A stretch of 31,100 bases of DNA from Ruminococcus sp. AF41-9 (GTDB taxonomy: Bacteria > Bacillota > Clostridia > Lachnospirales > Lachnospiraceae). The stretch lies in NCBI RefSeq assembly GCF_003477525.1, contig NZ_QUDO01000047.1, positions 1 through 31,100 on the forward strand, written 5' to 3'. The translations under genes and the position numbers were made by a program. This document shows, in pieces, positions 22,879 to 31,000 of this stretch (its first letter is position 1; every line of letters starts with the position of its first letter). Under the pieces are notes generated by a model that was not told the origin of the DNA, searched no databases, and saw only the letters and a list, made by a program, of their open reading frames with translations.

Positions 22879-23320
22879 AGTGATTCCTCCTCTCACACAT
22901 GATCTGGTAAAATTTCTCAATTATCCGGATCATACAGTCTGCTTCCTCTTCGGATATTTCACTGAGATAGGGAACCAGTTCCTCAAAATAATACTCATTA
23001 TATTTCTGTGACAGTTTTTTTCCTTCTTCTGTGATGGATATATAGGTGACACGTCCGTCATCCTGGGAAGAAATTTTCCGGAGATATCCCTTTGTTTCCA
23101 TTTCCTTTACAGTTCTGGTAACACCGGGACGTGGAAGATTCATTATATCACTGATATCCGATATCTTTACCTGGGTTCCCTGTTTTTCTAATACATGAAT
23201 GTTATCCAGATACTGAATGTAAGACGGGGTAACTCCCTGTGGCAGTGGCGGAAGCAATTCCCGTATCCGCTTCGCCTGATAGCATGCATCCAGCATTCGC
23301 TTGATTTTTTCAGTTGTCAT
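22868..23320 (-). CDS. MarR-family transcriptional regulator
   Basis: This 150-aa winged-helix repressor has the HTH and wing 'VKISDISDIMNLPRPGVTRTVKEMETKGYLRKISSQDDGRVTYISITEEGKKL' (about 62-114), including the MarR-type 'DDGR' wing tip. The ATG at 23320 has AGGAGCG 6 nt upstream; the earlier in-frame ATG at 23359 lies inside the operator. It sits first in a unit with the MATE and EamA genes and most likely represses them until a drug-like ligand is bound. The operator is at 23336-23369. Confidence 0.9.
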   Translation of the reverse strand: MTTEKIKRMLDACYQAKRIRELLPPLPQGVTPSYIQYLDNIHVLEKQGTQVKISDISDIMNLPRPGVTRTVKEMETKGYLRKISSQDDGRVTYISITEEGKKLSQKYNEYYFEELVPYLSEISEEEADCMIRIIEKFYQIMCERRNHYDK

Positions 23321-23335
23321 ATTGTACGCTCCTAT

Positions 23336-23392
23336 ATAATTATCTTTGTTAATTACCATTGATAATTATATGGAAATTCTGAAATTTGTCAA
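23336..23392 (-). promoter_or_regulatory. marR-MATE promoter with overlapping operator
   Basis: Minus strand TTGACA (23392-23387), 16 nt, TATAAT (23370-23365), both boxes perfect. The inverted repeat ATAATTATC (23336-23344) / GATAATTAT (23361-23369) with a 16-nt centre overlaps the -10 box, which suits repression by the MarR encoded downstream. Confidence 0.75.
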
Positions 23393-23407
23393 CCATCAAA
23401 ATTACTA

Positions 23408-23436
23408 TTGAACCGTAACCGAGAAAGTTCTATAAT
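23408..23436 (+). promoter_or_regulatory. Promoter of the LOG-family gene
   Basis: TTGAAC (23408-23413), 17 nt, TATAAT (23431-23436). Divergent to the marR promoter, with the two -35 boxes 15 nt apart. Confidence 0.7.
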
Positions 23437-23512
23437 GAGTTCCGACATCAGAAATCGTAGAAAGTAAATATTTCCGATGACAGAATTTTTTTAATACAAG
23501 GTGGAAATTACA

Positions 23513-24055
23513 ATGAATATTACCGTTTATCTTGGAGCTTTGGAGGGGAATGACCCGGCACTTGGAGATGCAGTCCGAGAACTTGGTACATGGATTGGAG
23601 AAAGTGGAAATTCTCTGATATATGGCGGATCGAAGTCCGGTCTTATGGGACAGATAGCAGAAAGTGTCCTGAATGCCGGAGGAAAAGTAACAGGCGTGGA
23701 ACCACAGTTTTTTATTGATTCTGAGCTGCAGTATGATGAGATCACAGAACTGATCGTTACGAAAGATATGGCTGAAAGAAAAGCAAAAATGATTGAACTT
23801 GGCGATGCATTTATTGCATTTCCAGGAGGCACCGGTACTCTGGAGGAAATCACAGAAGTTATGTCTATGGTTTCCTTAAAGCACCTTAATGCCCCCTGTA
23901 TTCTGTATAATCTGAATGGATATTATGACAGCCTGAAGCAGTTTCTTGACCATATGATCAAGATGGGGCTGTCATCCGCCAGACGGCAGGAAGGAATTTA
24001 TTTTGCTGATAATCTTGAAGATATTAAGCTATTACTTGCTTTATGTCTTTTATGA
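23513..24055 (+). CDS. LOG-family nucleoside 5'-monophosphate phosphoribohydrolase
   Basis: This 180-aa Rossmann-like protein of the LOG/TIGR00730 family (often annotated 'cytokinin riboside 5'-monophosphate phosphoribohydrolase' or lysine decarboxylase-like) is related to proteins that cleave the N-glycosidic bond of nucleoside monophosphates. The 'YGGSKSGLMGQIAESVLNAGGKVTGV' nucleotide loop, 'DMAERKAKMIELGDAFIAFPGGTGTLEE' with the PGGTGTxxE and RK..M motifs, are intact. ATG 23513 has AAGGTGGA 7 nt upstream; a GTG four codons earlier is less likely. It is monocistronic. A short GGCTC/GAGCC hairpin at about 24065-24079 follows, without a T-tract. Confidence 0.88.
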   Translation: MNITVYLGALEGNDPALGDAVRELGTWIGESGNSLIYGGSKSGLMGQIAESVLNAGGKVTGVEPQFFIDSELQYDEITELIVTKDMAERKAKMIELGDAFIAFPGGTGTLEEITEVMSMVSLKHLNAPCILYNLNGYYDSLKQFLDHMIKMGLSSARRQEGIYFADNLEDIKLLLALCLL

Positions 24056-24256
24056 GAAAATATTGGCTCGAAATGAGCCTTGAAAAGATTAAAATAGATT
24101 AAATTTTGATAGATTTTTCTTATTTATGGGAGCCGGAACCTCTTTCGATGGTTCCAAACTCCGGTAATTCTCAATACTGCTTTTTCGTTTGCACCACCTT
24201 CGATTCTTTTCTTAACGATTTTTATTGTAACACTCATAAGAAATGCGCTACCTCTT

Positions 24257-24784
24257 TCACTGTAAATTTTTACCGATATCCTCAATCTCTTTCATTATAT
24301 CGGCATTTTTCGCAAGCTCATCTTTTGCCGTAGCATAATATGATTTCTGGAAAACCATATTCCATGACAGATATTTTGCCATACAGTCAAACTGCTTATT
24401 GATCAACTCATACTGTATGCTGTCAATCGGTGATCCGCCTACGACAATTGTGCCGACTTTTTTATTATTCAACTGCAATCCACGGCAGTAGCATTTATCA
24501 ATGATAAGTTTTAACTGTGCCGACATTCCCCACCAGTATACCGGTGTCGCAAAGATAATCATATCTGCTTCCGCTATTTTCTCAATTGTGGGATTGGTAT
24601 CATCCTTATCTACGCAGCCTTTATAGCACTGACAGGCTCCACAGCCTTTGCAGTAAGCAATGTCAAGTTTATCAGGCTCTATGATTTCAATTTTATTTTT
24701 TTCAGATGCTCCTTTTACAAATGCATCTATAGCAGTCAGAGTATTTCCTTTTCGCGCACTTCCGTTTACTATTATTATATTCAT
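24257..24784 (-). CDS. Flavodoxin-fold iron-sulfur flavoprotein-like oxidoreductase
   Basis: This 175-aa FMN-binding protein of the NADPH-dependent FMN reductase family has 'IIIVNGSARKGNT' (FMN phosphate loop), 'ATPVYWWGMSAQLKLIIDK' and a compact Cys cluster 'CKGCGACQCYKGC' (about 45-57), as in archaeal/clostridial iron-sulfur flavoproteins that hold a [4Fe-4S] cluster. It likely transfers electrons or reduces quinones, nitro compounds or oxygen species. ATG 24784 has GGAGG 8 nt upstream. It follows the related gene at 24826 by 41 nt and is probably co-transcribed. The 24056-24256 gap downstream holds only weak hairpins (for example GGAACC/GGTTCC near 24134-24154) and a doubtful 37-codon ORF. 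Confidence 0.87.
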   Translation of the reverse strand: MNIIIVNGSARKGNTLTAIDAFVKGASEKNKIEIIEPDKLDIAYCKGCGACQCYKGCVDKDDTNPTIEKIAEADMIIFATPVYWWGMSAQLKLIIDKCYCRGLQLNNKKVGTIVVGGSPIDSIQYELINKQFDCMAKYLSWNMVFQKSYYATAKDELAKNADIMKEIEDIGKNLQ

Positions 24785-24825
24785 ATTGTTATCCTCCATT
24801 ATAGCTCTCTCCAGACATATAACTT

Positions 24826-25359
24826 TTATACCGAATATCCCATATCATAAGCTTTCCTGAAAATGCTTTGCTCCCTAACCAGTCCGGCATCCATGACGTT
24901 TGTTGCATATATCCTTCCAGCGATTCTGTATTCCTCCAGATGCTCCACAAAACCGTCCAGATCCCCGAGTGATCTTTCAATAATATTTTGATCCAGACCA
25001 GCCGATACAATATAATAAACTTCTTTTTTTCCAAGGTGCTGCCAGATAGGATAAGTACGATCAATAAATGTCTTCATCTGCGCACTGATCCCATAGAAAT
25101 ATACCGGAGTAGCCAGGACAAGCACCTCTGCTTTCTGAAACAGTTCAAGTATTTCTGCCATATCATCTTTTAATACGCAGGTGCCTCCATTTCTCATACA
25201 TCCATCACACGCCCGACAAAAGCCTATATTCTTCTCCATAATGCGCACAAGTTCCACCTGATGTCCCTTTGCTTCTGCTCCTTTTTTGAACTGCTCACAC
25301 AACATTTGTGAATTTCCTTTTTTTCTTGGTGAACCTGAAATAATCAATACATTTTTCAT
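24826..25359 (-). CDS. Flavodoxin-fold iron-sulfur flavoprotein-like oxidoreductase
   Basis: This 177-aa relative of the next gene downstream has 'VLIISGSPRKKGNSQML' (FMN phosphate loop), 'CRACDGCMRNGGTC' (about 48-61, C-x2-C-x2-C-x5-C, the iron-sulfur flavoprotein pattern) and 'ATPVYFYGISAQMKTFIDRTYP'. Redox partner and substrate are unknown. A GAGGAG SD lies about 11 nt upstream. The two tandem genes probably arose by duplication but are now clearly different; they follow the TRIC-family gene with a 62-nt gap lacking a clear terminator. Confidence 0.87.
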   Translation of the reverse strand: MKNVLIISGSPRKKGNSQMLCEQFKKGAEAKGHQVELVRIMEKNIGFCRACDGCMRNGGTCVLKDDMAEILELFQKAEVLVLATPVYFYGISAQMKTFIDRTYPIWQHLGKKEVYYIVSAGLDQNIIERSLGDLDGFVEHLEEYRIAGRIYATNVMDAGLVREQSIFRKAYDMGYSV

Positions 25360-25421
25360 CAGTTTTTTCTCTCCTCAGTTAAAAAGGCAATTATTCTTTC
25401 TGATTTATAAGGTGTTTATTC

Positions 25422-26075
25422 CTATTCACGTAGTGACAGCCTCGGCAGATTCCAGTGGTAATGTGCTGCCAGATAACGGATCAGCACTACCACAATGGAA
25501 GAAACTACCATTGCCTGTACATTTCCCACAAATCTGTTCATATATACGCACACAATTGCACCAATGATCGATGCACAGGCATAGATATGCTTTACAAAAA
25601 TATATGGCGGTACACTGGCCATCATATCTCTGAGCAGACCGCCGCCTACTCCTGTGATAGTTCCAAGGAATACCAGCAGGAATGTATTATCCATATATCC
25701 CTGACGGATTCCCGTGTTTACTCCTACTACCGTAAAAATTCCCAGTCCGACAGAGTCCATCACCAGCATAACTTTATCATACGTTTCCCGTCTGTGTCCC
25801 TGCAGCAGTTCTCTCTTAAAATAAAAGATAAAGAAAACAATGCAGGAAGTGAGCACTGATACCAGCGCATATACAGGATTGGTAAATACAGCCGGAGGGA
25901 TCACTCCCAGAACGATATCGCGGATCATTCCTCCCCCTACTGCCGTTGCCACTCCAAGAACGCTGACGCCGAAAATATCCATATTCCGTTCTACGCCTAC
26001 CATCGCTCCGGAAGCAGCAAATGCCACTGACCCTGCCATTTCCATAACAAATGTTACAATTGGCTGATAATCCAT
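25422..26075 (-). CDS. TRIC-family (UPF0126) cation channel protein
   Basis: This 217-aa membrane protein of about seven helices is built from two repeats, each with the signature glycine triplet followed by RD: 'GGGMIRDIVLG' (about 47-57) and 'GGGLLRDMM' (about 144-152). Bacterial TRIC homologues form trimeric cation-conducting channels; YadS/YicG-type members have also been proposed as amino acid carriers, so the substrate is open. The ATG has CAGGAG about 12 nt upstream. An imperfect hairpin (CAGAGC/GCTCTG, about 26121-26160) lies between it and the lacI gene. Confidence 0.87.
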   Translation of the reverse strand: MDYQPIVTFVMEMAGSVAFAASGAMVGVERNMDIFGVSVLGVATAVGGGMIRDIVLGVIPPAVFTNPVYALVSVLTSCIVFFIFYFKRELLQGHRRETYDKVMLVMDSVGLGIFTVVGVNTGIRQGYMDNTFLLVFLGTITGVGGGLLRDMMASVPPYIFVKHIYACASIIGAIVCVYMNRFVGNVQAMVVSSIVVVLIRYLAAHYHWNLPRLSLRE

Positions 26076-26180
26076 ATTTAGTTTTTAACTCCTGATTTTA
26101 TTTTTCTTTTAACATAATATCAGAGCCAAAAGATGTTCCCCGTTGTCTCTTCTTGCTCTGGTAACAGAATAGCACAGTAT

Positions 26181-27200
26181 CTACTTATCTGGCAATAACT
26201 GTTTTACAGATGCGCCTTTAAACAGCGTGCCATCTACCGTAAAGCGGTCAATCAGCGTTGTCTTCGGATTCTCGATCAGGTCGATCAGCTTCTCCGCCGC
26301 GATCCTGCCGATCACAACCGTATCCTGGCAGAGTGTTGTCAGTTTTGGCTCCAGTATCTTCGCAATGTTAATTCCATCATATCCCGCAATGGAAATATCC
26401 TCCGGAATCCGAAGTCCTCTTTCCCGTATCTCATTAATTCCTCCGATTGCCGCATAATCATCCGGATAAAGGATGCAGGTCGGCGGATTCGGAAGGTCCA
26501 GCAGTTCTCCTGTTGCTTTCGCAGCACTGTCCGCATCTCTGTACGGACTCTCTTTGATGTAATCATCCGGGGTGTCCACTCCCATTCTCTGCAAAGTTCT
26601 GTAAAAACCTGCAAGGCGGATTCTTGTCACAGAAGTATTGTCGCCGTGAATATAAGCGATCCGTCTGTGTCCCTGCTGATAAATATAAGTGACAAGATCC
26701 TCCATTCCCTGACTGTTGTTGGATACAACTGCAATATTTCCATCAAATACATGATCGATGGTAACCACCGGAATCTCTGAACGGATCAGTTCCTGTACTT
26801 CATCTGCATAAAAATCCACGCAGGCAACTACAACTCCGTCTACTCCTCTGTAACGGCAGTGCTCATAGTAACTCAGCTTCTGTCCGGAAATTTTCCCGCT
26901 TGTAAAAGTGATATCGTAACCTCTCTCCTCTGCCGTTCTCTTAAAGCTCTCCAGCACATGATTAAAATAATCATGGGTAAGTCCGCTGGCCGCTTCATCC
27001 ACGAACATCACTCCAAGATTGTAGCTTCTCTTGGTCTTCAGCGTTCTTGCCGAAGAATTAGGCAGATAGCCCATTTCCGAAGCCGTTTTCAGGATAAATT
27101 TCCTTGTTTCTTCACTGATATCGGAATAACCGTTCAGTGCTTTGCTGACACTCGCCACTGAAACATTACACTTCTTTGCAATCTCTTTCATTGATACCAT
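26181..27200 (-). CDS. LacI-family regulator of cellobiose phosphorylase
   Basis: This is a 339-aa repressor. The N-terminal LacI HTH is 'MKEIAKKCNVSVASVSKALNGYSDISEETRKFI' (about 4-36), followed by the hinge helix ('PNSSARTLKT') and a periplasmic-binding-protein-like sugar domain ('NLGVMFVDEA' to 'GYDGINIAKILEPKLTTL'). It is divergent from a GH94 phosphorylase gene, so a cellobiose- or cellodextrin-responsive role is likely (inference). The start at 27200 has GAGG 7 nt upstream. The palindrome CGTAAACGTTTTCG at 27234-27247 in its own leader is a standard LacI-type site, consistent with autoregulation. Confidence 0.9.
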   Translation of the reverse strand: MVSMKEIAKKCNVSVASVSKALNGYSDISEETRKFILKTASEMGYLPNSSARTLKTKRSYNLGVMFVDEAASGLTHDYFNHVLESFKRTAEERGYDITFTSGKISGQKLSYYEHCRYRGVDGVVVACVDFYADEVQELIRSEIPVVTIDHVFDGNIAVVSNNSQGMEDLVTYIYQQGHRRIAYIHGDNTSVTRIRLAGFYRTLQRMGVDTPDDYIKESPYRDADSAAKATGELLDLPNPPTCILYPDDYAAIGGINEIRERGLRIPEDISIAGYDGINIAKILEPKLTTLCQDTVVIGRIAAEKLIDLIENPKTTLIDRFTVDGTLFKGASVKQLLPDK

Positions 27201-27233
27201 AGGCGTGCCTCAATCTTTCTTTCCTAAAATTTT

Positions 27234-27247
27234 CGTAAACGTTTTCG
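27234..27247. promoter_or_regulatory. LacI-type operator
   Basis: CGTAAACGTTTTCG: outer CG and inner AAACGTTT symmetric about the central CG, the form bound by LacI/GalR members. It lies just after the predicted start of lacI transcription. A partial match, CGTTTTCG, occurs at about 27528-27535 in the phosphorylase leader. Confidence 0.65.
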
Positions 27248-27264
27248 TACATTTTTATGCTTTC

Positions 27265-27293
27265 ATTGTATAACTACTCGCATAATTTTTCAA
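27265..27293 (-). promoter_or_regulatory. lacI promoter
   Basis: Minus strand TTGAAA (27293-27288), 17 nt, TACAAT (27270-27265). Confidence 0.65.
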
Positions 27294-27298
27294 GTTGC

Positions 27299-27357
27299 AA
27301 GGCGATTTTTTTGTGCATTTTTCATACATTTCGTATGGTTGCACAATTTTTCGCCTT
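27299..27357. repeat. 59-bp nested inverted repeat between lacI and the phosphorylase gene
   Basis: Three nested arm pairs: AAGGCGA (27299-27305) / TCGCCTT (27351-27357); TTGTGCA (27311-27317) / TGCACAA (27340-27346); CATAC (27323-27327) / GTATG (27333-27337). The arms are separated by T-runs on both sides, giving symmetric gaps. It is upstream of both promoters, so it would not be in either mRNA as predicted. It may be a multi-dimer protein site. Confidence 0.6.
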
Positions 27358-27443
27358 CATATTTTCCTTTTATCACAAAGACCATTCATCATTTTAACGA
27401 AAATCATCCTTTGATTTTGGTTACTTATTTTTATTCAAACCAG

Positions 27444-27472
27444 TTGATTTTCTCGTTTTCTTCCGCTATACT
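27444..27472 (+). promoter_or_regulatory. Promoter of cellobiose phosphorylase gene
   Basis: TTGATT (27444-27449), 17 nt, TATACT (27467-27472). The 5' UTR is about 110 nt and contains GTTTA/TAAAC symmetry (27505-27522) and a LacI-half-site-like CGTTTTCG. No riboswitch is recognised. Confidence 0.65.
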
Positions 27473-27590
27473 AGGGACAAATAGCAGTAATCGCCACGAT
27501 GATCGTTTATTTTAGTCTAAACTTATTCGTTTTCGTGTTTGAATTTTCTGTATATTCCAAATAATTCCAGCAAAACCAGGAGGATATTTT

Positions 27591-30026
27591 ATGAAATTCG
27601 GTTATTTTGATGACAATGCCAAAGAATACGTCATCACCACACCAGATACTCCACTGCCATGGATCAATTATCTGGGTTCTCAGGACTTCTTTTCACTGAT
27701 CTCCAACACCTGCGGTGGATACAGTTTCTACAAAGATGCCAAACTTCTTCGTATCACCCGTTATCGTTACAACAACATTCCGGTAGACTCCAACGGAAAA
27801 TATTACTACATCCATGACGGAGAAGACATCTGGAATCCAGGCAGCATGCCATCAAAGACGCCTCTGGATTCTTATGAATGCCATCACGGAATCGGCTACA
27901 GCCGTTTTCTTTCTTCCAAAAACGGATTAAAAGCAGATCTTCTTGCTTTTGTCCCGGTAAATACTACCTGTGAGATCAACAAACTGACGCTTACCAACAC
28001 AACCGACGCTCCGAAAACTTTTTCTCTTTTCTCTTATGTAGAATTCTGTCTCTGGAACGCAGTCGATGACAGCACAAACTTCCAGAGAAATTTAAGTATC
28101 GGAGAAGTGGAACTCGAAGGCAGTACGATCTATCACAAAACAGAATATCGTGAACGCCGCAGACATTACAGTTTCTTCAGCGTAAACAGCCCGGTTGATG
28201 GTTTTGATACAAGCAGAGATGCTTTTCTTGGTATGAATAACGGAAACGCTTTTCCTGCTGCTGTAAAAGAAAATAAAGCAAGAAATTCCGTGGCAAGCGG
28301 CTGGTATCCAATCGCAAGCCACCAGATTAATATAACACTTTCTGCCGGAGAATCCAAGGACTTTATTTTCGTTCTTGGCTACAGTGAAAATCCGCAGGAT
28401 CAGAAATTCGTGGCTCCGAATGTAATCCGCAAAGACGGCGCACACAAAATCCTTGAACAGTTCCAGACAACTGAACAGGTTGACGCTGCATTTGCAGAGC
28501 TGAATGCTTACTGGGATAAATTACTCTCACGTTATCATGTAGAAAGTAACGATGAGCATGTAAACCGTATGGCAAATATCTGGAATCAGTATCAGTGTAT
28601 GGTTACCTTTAACATGTCACGTTCTGCTTCTTATTATGAATCCGGTACCGGCCGTGGAATGGGATTCCGTGATTCCTGTCAGGATCTGCTCGGTTTCGTA
28701 CATCTGATTCCTGAACGTGCAAGAGAACGTATCCTGGATATCGCAGCCACCCAGTTCGAGGACGGAAGTGCTTATCACCAGTATCAGCCGCTTACCAAGA
28801 AAGGCAACCTGGATATCGGAAGCGGATTCAACGATGATCCGTTATGGCTGATCGCAGCGGTTTCCGCTTACTTAAAAGAAACCGGTGATTTCTCTATCTT
28901 AAACGAAATGGTTGACTTTGATAACCAGAAAGAAAAAGCAGCTCCTCTGTATGAGCATCTGCGCCGTTCTTTTGAATACACAGCCACTCACCTCGGACCG
29001 CACAAACTTCCTCTGATCGGACGCGCAGACTGGAATGACTGCCTGAATCTGAACTGCTTCTCCACAGAACCAGGAGAATCTTTCCAGACTACAGGACCAT
29101 CTGAAGGACCGGTTGCCGAATCTGTATTTATCGCCGGTATGTTTGTAAAATATGGTAAAGAATTTGCAGAAATCAGCCGTCATATAGGCGATACCGCCGC
29201 TGCTGATAAAGCTGAAAAAGAAGTCGACGCCATGTATCAGGCAATTCTGGATGCGGGCTGGGACGGAGAATGGTTTGTCCGTGCATATGATGCAGAATCT
29301 AAGAAAGTCGGTTCCAAAGAATGCAACGAAGGTCAGATTTTCATTGAGCCGCAGGGCTTCTGTGTTATGGCAGGAATCGGTGTCAAAGAAGGTCTGGCAG
29401 AGAAAGCTCTGGATTCTGTCAAAAAACGTCTGGATACCAAATATGGCATTATGATCCTTCAGCCGGCTTACACCCAGTATTATTTGAACCTTGGAGAAAT
29501 TTCCTCCTACCCACCGGGATATAAAGAAAATGCAGGTATCTTCTGCCACAATAACCCATGGGTTTCCATCGCAGAGACTGTGATCGGACGTGGAAACAGA
29601 GCTTTTGAGATTTACAAAAAGACCTGCCCGTCCTATATTGAGGACATCAGTGAAATTCACTGTACGGAACCATACGTATACTCACAGATGGTTGCAGGTA
29701 CTGACGCAGTCTTCCATGGTCAGGCAAAGAACAGTTGGCTGACAGGTACTGCTGCATGGACTTTCTGGAACTTATCTCAGGCTATCCTGGGCGTACAGCC
29801 ATCCTACGATGGACTTTGCATTAATCCTTGCATTCCGGAAGGATTTGGTGATTTCAAACTCACAAGAACATTCCGCGATGCTGTTTATCACATTGAAGTT
29901 AAAAACCCGGATCATGTTCAGAAGGGTGTTAAAAAGATTGACGTAGACGGTAAAGAATATGAAGGATGCCTGATTCCGTTTGAAGAAAGCAAGAAAGAAT
30001 ATTATGTAACTGTTTATATGGGATAA
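27591..30026 (+). CDS. cbp: Cellobiose phosphorylase (GH94)
   Basis: This 811-aa cytoplasmic enzyme performs reversible phosphorolysis of cellobiose to glucose 1-phosphate and glucose, saving one ATP. An N-terminal beta-sandwich (to about 280) is followed by an (alpha/alpha)6 barrel. '[22 protein letters not shown]' (about 348-369) and '[11 protein letters not shown]' (477-487) are conserved; Asp483 in WND matches the general acid of characterised cellobiose phosphorylases. Length equals that of clostridial cellobiose phosphorylases; cellodextrin phosphorylases are markedly longer, though other disaccharide specificities are not excluded. AGGAGG is 7 nt from the ATG. It is divergent from the LacI gene. 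No transporter lies in the window. Confidence 0.93.
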   Translation: MKFGYFDDNAKEYVITTPDTPLPWINYLGSQDFFSLISNTCGGYSFYKDAKLLRITRYRYNNIPVDSNGKYYYIHDGEDIWNPGSMPSKTPLDSYECHHGIGYSRFLSSKNGLKADLLAFVPVNTTCEINKLTLTNTTDAPKTFSLFSYVEFCLWNAVDDSTNFQRNLSIGEVELEGSTIYHKTEYRERRRHYSFFSVNSPVDGFDTSRDAFLGMNNGNAFPAAVKENKARNSVASGWYPIASHQINITLSAGESKDFIFVLGYSENPQDQKFVAPNVIRKDGAHKILEQFQTTEQVDAAFAELNAYWDKLLSRYHVESNDEHVNRMANIWNQYQCMVTFNMSRSASYYESGTGRGMGFRDSCQDLLGFVHLIPERARERILDIAATQFEDGSAYHQYQPLTKKGNLDIGSGFNDDPLWLIAAVSAYLKETGDFSILNEMVDFDNQKEKAAPLYEHLRRSFEYTATHLGPHKLPLIGRADWNDCLNLNCFSTEPGESFQTTGPSEGPVAESVFIAGMFVKYGKEFAEISRHIGDTAAADKAEKEVDAMYQAILDAGWDGEWFVRAYDAESKKVGSKECNEGQIFIEPQGFCVMAGIGVKEGLAEKALDSVKKRLDTKYGIMILQPAYTQYYLNLGEISSYPPGYKENAGIFCHNNPWVSIAETVIGRGNRAFEIYKKTCPSYIEDISEIHCTEPYVYSQMVAGTDAVFHGQAKNSWLTGTAAWTFWNLSQAILGVQPSYDGLCINPCIPEGFGDFKLTRTFRDAVYHIEVKNPDHVQKGVKKIDVDGKEYEGCLIPFEESKKEYYVTVYMG

Positions 30027-30050
30027 AAAATATACTCCTATTTATATAGT

Positions 30051-30092
30051 AAAAGTCGATCTTCAGCTTCCATAAGTTGAAAATCGACTTTT
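30051..30092. terminator. Bidirectional terminator
   Basis: Nearly continuous hairpin: AAAAGTCGAT (30051-30060), TTCAGCTT (30062-30069), loop CCAT, AAGTTGAA (30074-30081), ATCGACTTTT (30083-30092). It serves the phosphorylase gene (TTTTATTTTTA follows on plus) and the convergent flavoprotein gene. Confidence 0.85.
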
Positions 30093-30096
30093 ATTT

Positions 30097-30717
30097 TTAG
30101 CGGATAAAATTCGTCATATGAGTTCTCTCTGCTGTTGGTGGTAAAATTCCTTTTTCTTTGCCTGCCTCAAAGCATTTCATCATCCATGCCATGTTTCTGG
30201 CAAGGTTTCTCATGGTCTGTAACCCTTCTTCATCCTGAGATGCTTCCCCCTGGGTACGTCCATGCACGGAATTCCAGTAGGTAGAACCTGCAACCGGCAT
30301 CTGGGAAATGCCAAAGTATTTGTTCATTACATCAAATGATGCACTGCATCCGCCACGTCTTGCCACTGCCACAGCAGCACCCGGCTTACAGGCGAAGTTA
30401 CGCCCGCTGCTGTAGAAGACTCTGTCAAGGAAAGACTGTACTCTTCCGCTTGGATGTGCATAATAGACAGGTGTACCAAATACAAATCCATCTGCCTCTT
30501 TTGCCTTGGCTACAAATTCGTTTACTGCATCATCATCAAAAACGCAGCCTTTCTCTGTACACTGACCGCATCCGATACAGTCACGTACAGGCTTGCCGCC
30601 TATCTGGAAAATTTCGTAGTCAATTCCTTCTTCTTTTAAAGTTTTTCCAATTTCTTCCAGTGCAATGTATGTATTGCCGTGCGTATGCGCACTGCCGTTT
30701 AACATTAAAACTTTCAT
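30097..30717 (-). CDS. Flavodoxin family / NADPH-dependent FMN reductase-like protein
   Basis: This is a 206-aa flavoprotein. 'VLMLNGSAHTHGNTYIAL' is the FMN phosphate loop, and 'DCIGCGQCTEKGC' (about 46-58) an iron-sulfur flavoprotein-type Cys cluster. 'FGTPVYYAHPSGRVQSFLDRVFYSSG' and 'AVAVARRGGCSASFDVMNKYFGISQMPVAGSTYWN' match the multimeric flavodoxin group frequent in gut Clostridia. Probable NAD(P)H- or ferredoxin-linked reductase; substrate unknown. AAGGAG is 8 nt before the ATG. Its upstream region meets an IS605-type end about 65 nt away, so its promoter may have been altered. It is the third such protein in this window. Confidence 0.87.
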   Translation of the reverse strand: MKVLMLNGSAHTHGNTYIALEEIGKTLKEEGIDYEIFQIGGKPVRDCIGCGQCTEKGCVFDDDAVNEFVAKAKEADGFVFGTPVYYAHPSGRVQSFLDRVFYSSGRNFACKPGAAVAVARRGGCSASFDVMNKYFGISQMPVAGSTYWNSVHGRTQGEASQDEEGLQTMRNLARNMAWMMKCFEAGKEKGILPPTAERTHMTNFIR

Positions 30718-30784
30718 ATTGAAACTCCTTTCTTTTCAGGTTCATCTATGATATATGTCCGAATTGTGAATTAAAAACTTTATC

Positions 30785-31000
30785 CTCACACGACTGAAGT
30801 CGCGTGCTTCCAGACGCTTTAGGCGTCAGACTAAATATCGGCGGATACGCCTGTAACTTAGGTCAGCGCAGTTATGCGCATTTTTCCATGCCAGATATGG
30901 CAGGTTCCCACATTGCAGGTAGTCCGCTGTATATCTGCCTGCATTTATGCTGCCTTTAAGATTTCCATTTGTAAATGAAGTTCTTTCAGATCTGCATAAA
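30785..31000 (-). ncRNA. IS200/IS605-type right end with omega-RNA-like hairpins
   Basis: Downstream of the probable tnpB stop the minus strand folds into a chain of hairpins: GCAGG/CCTGC; GCCA/TGGC; GCGCA-TAAC-TGCGC; GGCG/CGCC; GACGC-CTAAA-GCGTC (30827-30813); and the terminal CACGCGACT/AGTCGTGTG (30806-30787), then GAGG. Such a terminal hairpin ending in GTGTGAGG is typical of the right end of IS605-group elements, where the 3' part of tnpB and the following non-coding end form the guide (omega) RNA. The guide would be the bases just outside the end. Both boundaries are approximate. Confidence 0.5.

Noticed and set aside
28899..29660. Minus-strand frame (253 codons) opposite cellobiose phosphorylase
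   Set aside because: Composition reflects the codon bias of the sense gene and there is no initiation site.
30785..30945. CRISPR array
   Set aside because: The hairpins have different sequences and no regular repeat-spacer pattern.
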